Origin: Pieris napi
Lineage: Eukaryota; Arthropoda; Insecta; Lepidoptera; Pieridae
Direction of reading: 5' to 3'
NCBI RefSeq assembly: GCF_905475465.1
Contig: NC_062244.1
Span: 818,501 to 882,500 of the forward strand
Length of the DNA stretch: 64,000 nt
Positions within the stretch are counted from its first letter, which is position 1; each line of letters starts with the position of its first letter. Below the pieces are notes generated by a model. The model saw only the letters and a list, made by a program, of their open reading frames with translations, was not told where the DNA came from and did not search any database. The translations under genes and the position numbers were made by a program. Below, piece by piece: positions 57,675 through 64,000 of the stretch.

Positions 57675-57745
57675 TACTTATCCCTAAAAGGGCAACGCAC
57701 CCGCAAAATGGGTGTCCATGCCCTTTATGGGCGTCGCGCAGGCTA
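57675..57745 (+). mobile_element. Short LINE remnant
   Basis: aaagggcaacgcacccgcaaaatgggtgtccatg matches the KGRQRTxxxxxGVHG-coding end of the Jockey-group family. Confidence 0.45.
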
Positions 57746-57789
57746 GTTTGGTCCCCTATCCTTTAAAACTAATCAGCTCTCTTCACTGA

Positions 57790-57900
57790 GACATCATTGA
57801 ACATTACGATCTAATCTAACTCAAGACTAATAAGTATATTTAAGTACAACCTAATTTACTTATAAACATATTTAACCTAAGAAAGTGTTCAGGCCACTAC
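57790..57900 (+). repeat. Dispersed repeat shared with 12.34-12.47 kb
   Basis: aactcaagactaataagta...caacctaatttact...taacctaagaaagtgtt aligns with 12.36-12.43 kb. Class unknown. Confidence 0.5.
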
Positions 57901-58940
57901 TTAAAGGTTTTGCTTCTTAGGGTAAGATTCTAAGTCGAGATTGATTGCTAAGCATTATTCCCTGTACCACAAAGAACGGTTCGGTGGTGTTCGGTTGATA
58001 TACAATTTTATGTTTAAAATTTAGATGATAAGCCATGAGTTCATACCTCGTTTCAATATATTCTTAAGATGAAAGGCACAATTGTCAGTGGTAATAAGGC
58101 GGAAATTAGTATGGGAAAAATTAGGGGTTAGACTGATAATAGGGATAGTAACAAATACATTGCTTTAAAGTAGTTCAAAATACTACACTACACTACAGAA
58201 CAAGAATACAATTGAGGGTGTAACTCAAAATACGTCTAGCATAACCCAAGCGGAACAAAAAAGTGACTATGAAATGTACCGATCGGCTGAGTAAAAATGA
58301 TCCATCTCTGGGTCTCATCAAAAATATCAAATAAAAAATATGTATTTCGAACACTCCCATATGTCAAAAGCGTATTGAATTTACCATTACCCTAAGTGCT
58401 GGTTTCCTGACGATATTTTCTTTAAGGGCATTTATTCCGGTATCCCAAACTTAGCAATATAATTATTACTTAATATAAATGTATATATATACCCATACCC
58501 TTAATCAATTAATATTTCGAATTCTCTGAAATGTCTTCTGATGTAGTACCCGATTCCTAGATAGAGCTTGAATACAAATTCCACGGTGAACTTTGGCTGG
58601 AGATTCGGCAATTTGCCGACCAATTAGTGAAGTGTATACCGTGAGGTCGCTCAGGAACGTAAATTTAGTGAAGACGAGTCAATTGTGGTTAACAGAATTT
58701 CTGGTTCAGAGGGCTTTGGCTTTGGTGCTATTGATGTAAAGAAACCTTGATTTGTAAATTGTTTTCTTGCATTTCAGCTACACTTACTTTATGGTTCGTT
58801 ACGAAATAGAAATTTTATCTTAGAAAATTGAGATATTAAACATAATTGACGTTTTATATTGTAAACAAACAAAAGCTTAGATGTTTAAACTGTTATATAT
58901 ATTTGAAATAATTAATAACTATAAAATCTCAAATATAAGA
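57901..58940. other. No feature recognised
   Basis: AT-rich intergenic DNA, no supported open frame. Confidence 0.4.
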
Positions 58941-58944
58941 GTAT

Positions 58945-59230
58945 TTTCTCCAACTTCGATTTTGTTCCCTTTGGAGTAACTTTTGGGCCGAGGGGTTCAA
59001 GTGCTGATTTAAGTTGGCGCCTGGTTGATAGTACCGGTGACCCCAGAGCTGGTGCTTTCCTCGCTCAACGATTAAGTATCGCAATACTGCGAGGAAATGC
59101 TACCAGCATTAAAGGTACACTGTCACAGGGATCAAACTTTTTTTTTCTATTTATCAATTATTATTATCACTATGTAGGTTAAGAATATTGAAAATACTGT
59201 ATATTTGTCTGTTGAAAACAAATATTAATA
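58945..59230 (+). mobile_element. LINE 3' fragment, VETFGP family
   Basis: cgattttgttccctttggagtaacttttgggccgaggggttcaagtg, then agttggcgcctgg, gaccccagagctggtgctttcctcgctcaacg and the 3' UTR. It lacks a few bases in the VETFGP codons relative to 32.1 kb. Confidence 0.7.
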
Positions 59231-59248
59231 AATATTAAGATAGTTTTA

Positions 59249-59420
59249 TCTAATATATAAAATTCTCGTGTCACAATGTTTGTTCCCATACTCAATAACC
59301 TTTCAAACCCCTAAATTTTAAGGGTGGTCCACCCCAAGATTCTTAAATTTATAAACGCCAAATAAAATATGACTGACTGACAATTTTTTTTATACGTACA
59401 CTAAATATGAAACAACCAAC
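59249..59420 (+). mobile_element. Helitron 5' end
   Basis: Host A at 59248 is followed by TCTAATATATAAAATTCTCGTGTCACAATGTTTGTTCCC, the usual lepidopteran Helitron 5' start. No convincing CTAG end was found, so its length is unknown. Confidence 0.45.
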
Positions 59421-60039
59421 ATACCATATCAGTCGTATTTAATCCCTTCAACTTACTGTTACATCAAAAATTTAAAATAAGTGTTATAATGTATAATAAT
59501 AATCTCCTAACCAAAGACAAAAGAACGGCAACGCATTCGTGAGTACGTACGGTCACACATCAGATGAGCCTCTTCCTCGTTTGACCTATAAAAAAATGAC
59601 GAAATATCGCCCGTCAAGCCATTTCTATTACCAACTTTGAATACTCTTAAGATCTTATAATATCATCAGATATTAATTAAAAAAGGGTTATAAGTCCTAT
59701 TATACTTCAGCGTCTAAACCCAAATATTGTTTACTCACCACTCACAATTTAACTTTTCACGTTAAGCCGTTTAGGGACAGCAGAGACTGATTATTGTTGC
59801 TAATTAAAAGCAAAGTCAAAGCTGAAATGGCTGGACGAAATTCTAGTTTAGTAAGACGATTATACCGTGTGTTTTACTTATAAATCAGAGTAATCCTTTA
59901 TTTATGGAACTGCATAATAAACCTTTTATATGAGTGTATTTAACCGAACCATATAGGATATGTTTATTTTACGCAAGCTAAAATAAGATCGCTATATTCA
60001 TTACAATATTAATTAATTAAAGAGTATAAGTTTTTTTCT

Positions 60040-60350
60040 CCAACTTTGATTTTGTTCCCTTTGGAGTAACAACTTTTGGGCCGAGGGGTTCAAGTGCACA
60101 GGCGCTAATTAAAGATTTAAGTTGGTGCCTGGTAGATAGTACCGGTGACCCCAGAGCTGGTGCTTTCCTCGCTCAACGAATAAGAATCGCAATACAGCGA
60201 GGAAAAGGCAGAATGAAATACACTGCTACAGAGACCAAACTTTTTAAATTTGTTTTAATTGTCTATTTATTGTTAAATTTTTAATATTATTACTATTAGA
60301 TTAAGTTAAGAATATTATAAATACTTACTATTATACTGGTTATTTTATTT
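60040..60350 (+). mobile_element. LINE 3' fragment, VETFGP family
   Basis: Second right-flank copy, nearly parallel to 58.95 kb and including the gcacaggcgctaattaaag block. 5'-truncated. Confidence 0.7.
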
Positions 60351-60359
60351 GTGTGTTGG

Positions 60360-61080
60360 GATATAATAAATTACCATTTATAAAATTAATGTTAATTATC
60401 ATCAAAATACAAAAGCAATGTGAAACCCTGGATTGTTAATACTAAAGACTTTATAAATTGTCCTTATTTATGTTTAATTTCCTTTCACAAAACGTGTTTA
60501 AATTTTGGATTTTAACGGACGAATGGATTAAATGAATAGCTGACTAAACAAATTTGGAGGTTTATAATATTTTGTTCAACACTAAAAATGTACTTAAATT
60601 TTATAAGAAACTTGTTTCCCAACATTCTGCTGCTACGGTGAATTGTTCGTAGCTACGGAAATTTAACTACAGAACTCCGCAACCGGAAGCGGAAACGTTG
60701 GAACGTCTTTTTATTAATCAAATTTGTTAATTGAATATTTTCACAGAACCGAAATAAAAGGTCATCATGGTAGGCTCCTTAACCCAAATATTTAATGAGT
60801 TTAAATCCATTTCCTTCCCTTTAATAAAACAGTCAACGGACACGACTGATATAGTAATTTGTTCCTAAAATACTAATACGAAGTTTGCCATGTCAGACGA
60901 ATTTTATAAATAGCCGACTACCCTTTCGCAATTTAGACCATTACGCTCTAATGCACCGAGTCTCTAAGAATCCTTGCTTATAACGACAAAGTGTCCGGGC
61001 ACCCTAAAAATGAAAACAAACGAGTAGAGTAAATGGGTACATTAAATTCCGCATATCACACTATTACGTAACATTCTTAG
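60360..61080. other. No feature recognised
   Basis: AT-rich, with no supported gene. A stretch near 60.92-61.01 kb weakly resembles the 12.34/57.79-kb repeat. Confidence 0.35.
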
Positions 61081-61089
61081 ATTTATAAT

Positions 61090-61310
61090 TTAAAAGTTTT
61101 TGCCGCGCACCACCTCTATGTGCAACAAGCTGCCCACTGAAGTATTTCCGAACCAATTCGACTTAGGGTCCTTCAAGAAAAGAGCGTATCAATTCTTAAA
61201 AGGCCGACAACGCACCTTCTGGCAATGTGAGTGTCCATGGGCGCCGCTATCACTTAACATCAGTTGATCCTCTTGCCTGTTTGCCTTCTATTACATAAAA
61301 AACAAATCTG
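61090..61310 (+). mobile_element. LINE 3' fragment (Jockey-group family)
   Basis: The plus strand encodes FLPRTTSMCNKLPTEVFPNQ, FDLGSFKKRAYQFLKGRQRT and then gagtgtccatgggcg. It is one of the clearest copies of the C-terminal block. Confidence 0.75.
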
Positions 61311-62065
61311 GGTATCCGGAAACTGTATCCCAGCTGCCTTCGATAAAATGTCCCACTCAATGCGCTGGATCATTAAATTATAATAAATGCGGTACGGTAT
61401 ACGGTGCGAGTGCGCACGCAACAGCGATTCAAAATGCTACGACATTCCCTTTCGCCTACCATTTGCGGTTCGTGTGTCAAAGTCAAAATCGACAATTGTC
61501 ATCCTTGTTTGACTGACACCGATTTAGCGCAAACAGCAGGGTTCAGATAAAATGCTTTCGATTCTGTTTAGTATTTTTTATTTGGTTACGGAAAAATTAA
61601 ACACTCCATTAACTGTTTCCTATATGTCCTATATATATGTATGTATGTTCACACATACATCTTTAACTTTGACACGAAAATAGTGGACAATAATATATTC
61701 GATTGATTAAAAAACTTGTTTAAATTTTAATTAGTTCTTAATTGCTCTCTTTCTCAATGTAAGCTACGTTTGACTTCAATTGGCGTCGCCGCCTTTTTAA
61801 GCCATTTTCGCGCGGAAATTAGCACCTAAATCAGGTGTCGGTGTAAGTGACGGCCGGTTTAATTAGATTCACGTTGTAAATGTATGCCGCAATAAACGCC
61901 CCGTGTCTCGCTAAGACCACATAAATTTGCCGACATTCTGTGACTTTTACCGTTGTATATTGAACATTCTTTATGACGACCCGCCTTTGAGATTTCACCC
62001 ATTTGTTTGCTAAATTCATGCATTAAGCTCTGGTTTAAGGAAATTTGTGTATTTTTTGTACACGA
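61311..62065. other. No gene recognised; GC-richer patches
   Basis: Unassigned sequence with GC-richer patches at 61.39-61.54 kb and 61.76-61.94 kb and no convincing frame. Could hold regulatory DNA of a neighbouring gene. Confidence 0.3.
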
Positions 62066-62069
62066 AGAA

Positions 62070-62250
62070 GCAGAAAAAGTTGATCTAGTGGCTTAATCAT
62101 GCCATTCTCGTCCTGAGGTCGTCGGTTGGAACCCTGTGCAACAATGGATGCGCATTTAAAACTCTCGCTCGCCCGATGAAAACATCGAGAGGAAACCGGC
62201 ATGTGTTAGAAAAATAGGTGTGTGTCAGGCACAGCAGCTTGCCTATTGTA
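62070..62250 (+). mobile_element. Degenerate SINE, truncated
   Basis: A-box-like gatctagtggcttaatcatgcc, B-box-like ggtcgtcggttggaaccc, then gatgaaaacatcgagaggaaaccggc and gtgtgtcaggcacag. The body ends early. Confidence 0.6.
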
Positions 62251-64000
62251 AAAAACTCTTACGTGGTAGACAATTCAGATTTCTAGATTTAATAATGGAT
62301 CTTTTCTTACAGGATGTTCAGTCGTACGTGCAAAGCCAGGGCCAGCCAGCTATAGAGTAGATAAATTACTGTACCTCTTTCATGAATATTTTTTCTTAAC
62401 AACTGAGTGATCCGATTTGCCTGCCACGACGAGACGTTGTTTATGTCGTCGAGAATCGAACCTGATACTGGTAAGTTTACAAACTAAGTGATATAATGCA
62501 AGGTTTAAGTGAGATAAGTTAAAATAAAACCATTGACGACTTTGACGTTTATTTATTAATAATGACAATTATTATTTTTCAGTATCAAATAATGCTTTTA
62601 AAATCTTATTTTCTTATTCGAAACACTATCCCACTTCTATCTTTGCAAGAACAGAAAACCGAAAACTTGGATACCAAAATATAATATATAAGTTTTCTAT
62701 ATATTTTCTTTTATAAAATAAAAGACACATGCAGACAATTAACTATCTGAAACTGTTGAATAAAGGAAGTTGTCTTTGTTGGAGAACAGAAGTTCTGGCT
62801 TCAAAGTTTTGGACCTCACACCTCGAGGCAAAGTTCAGCCTATTATCTAGAACCTGTACGTAATGTATAGTTAATTCTTGTTCCTTTAATTAAATATAAT
62901 GTGTTTAAATAATTTATATAAAATCTTATCACTTATTGACTTGGCAGATTCATTTGCATAATATCTTAATCAATTTATATTCTCATAATCTTCATTAATC
63001 TATAGATTTCACAGAAATTTGTTATACACTTTACATATTAAAAATACTTGTATATTCATGTATCATTCAATCTTTCTATATTTACTGAAATACTACTTTT
63101 AGTGTAGGTTTTCCTGAATCACTGATTACTTGTGTAGTAGCTCATTACATCCATGAATTTCAATATAATTTCTATATAAATTGAACATATATTTTATATT
63201 TAACTGGACCGTCGTTTGGCCACAATTTTACCTGATGTTAAATTATTAGATGTGGCCTATTGAAGGCATGCCTTTAAATTAACTTATATAAAAGGAAAGG
63301 AGGGGGAAGGAGGGAGGAGTTTCATTCCTTTAGTGTTTTTACAAGAAACGACGATCCAAATCGTGCAGTGCGGCATCTGGGAGTGTCAACAACGAAGCAG
63401 TGAAACTCCAGTGCTTCTAGATGAGCGATGTTTGAAAGGGGTTAGGCGCGGGGGGGGGGTTGAATGGAATCAAGTTGTGTAGTTCCAAGGATTCTCCGGA
63501 TTGCAATATATAGAAGACTGAAAGGCGGTATGGAGAACTGTCGAAGTTTCACCAAAATTCCATGTTACTAACAATAAAATTACTAATATATATTGATTAT
63601 AGTGTATATATATTTTATCTATAGAAAATAAATTACATAGATAATACAGAACACAGATACAATAAAACTTATACTTTTACCAATGGTAACACATTCTTAT
63701 TAAGAATGGACATCTTACCAGTCCCAAAACATAGATAGCAGAAAACGCAATTTTCTCCTTAATTATCATTAATCTATGTAAGCCCAACCCTTCTATCAAA
63801 CGAAATCCACAATGATCGGAAACAGAAAAGCGGCTCATGAATTATTTATGGTTACAAGATTTAGGGTCTTTGAAGCAGCGAGCCGAAGGTTAAATGATTC
63901 TAAGGGTTAATTTGAGGCAACGAAATGGGGCTCGAAATAAATTGTTTTTTTATTTAGATCTAATTATGACCCAATCTTATTCACTTTCCCACTTATTCTA
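62251..64000. other. No feature recognised; purine and G runs near 63.3-63.46 kb
   Basis: AT-rich DNA with a purine-rich run (ggaaaggagggggaaggagggagg) near 63.30 kb and a G10-type run near 63.45 kb. No supported gene. Confidence 0.4.

Noticed and set aside
1..64000. CRISPR array, rRNA, telomeric (TTAGG)n or viral integration
   Set aside because: No regularly spaced repeats, rRNA blocks, TTAGG runs, LTR pairs or viral-type genes were recognised on either strand.

Overview
The window looks like nuclear DNA of a lepidopteran insect. It is AT-rich, its genes are split by short introns, and it is crowded with transposable elements of types typical of moths and butterflies: tRNA-derived SINEs, CR1/Jockey-group and Proto2/RTE-like LINEs, Helitrons that start TC and end CTAG between host A and T, and many terminal-inverted-repeat (TIR) elements. 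No bacterial operons, CRISPR arrays or rRNA genes are visible. Gene models were assembled by hand from six-frame reading, splice sites and homology between copies; no search was run. The core (about 19-53 kb) is a tandem array of three minus-strand zinc carboxypeptidase genes of the M14A digestive family, called A (19.1-26.3 kb), B (31.8-39.6 kb) and C (47.9-52.9 kb). Each has seven coding exons with the same intron phases (2,2,0,0,0,0): a signal-peptide exon, two propeptide exons, then catalytic exons carrying the HxxE zinc motif, the NR substrate pair, the third zinc His, the Tyr248 equivalent and the catalytic Glu. The products should be secreted pro-carboxypeptidases acting in the gut lumen with endoproteases. 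GATA motifs lie upstream of all three start codons, and a TATA box upstream of C. Other possible host genes are weaker: a two-exon 64-residue membrane or secreted peptide at 17.5-18.0 kb (minus), a GC-rich orphan exon with a consensus donor at 54.04-54.30 kb (minus), and a possible first exon at the left edge (plus, MGCC start). The left part (0-17 kb) is mostly mobile-element sequence. A full-length LINE at 7313-11556 is flanked by a perfect 13-bp target duplication, and its single long reading frame is broken by only two nonsense codons. Between genes A and B is a second LINE (about 26.4-31.56 kb) with an open endonuclease-reverse transcriptase frame; its ORF1 is interrupted by a 750-bp TIR element whose removal restores the frame. 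A second copy of that TIR element (45.5-46.3 kb) sits inside a copy of another TIR family. The right end (55.6-64 kb) has no recognisable gene, only LINE, SINE and TIR fragments and unassigned AT-rich DNA. Introns carry many insertions (SINEs, a Helitron, hairpin elements), but none of the 21 carboxypeptidase exons is interrupted.
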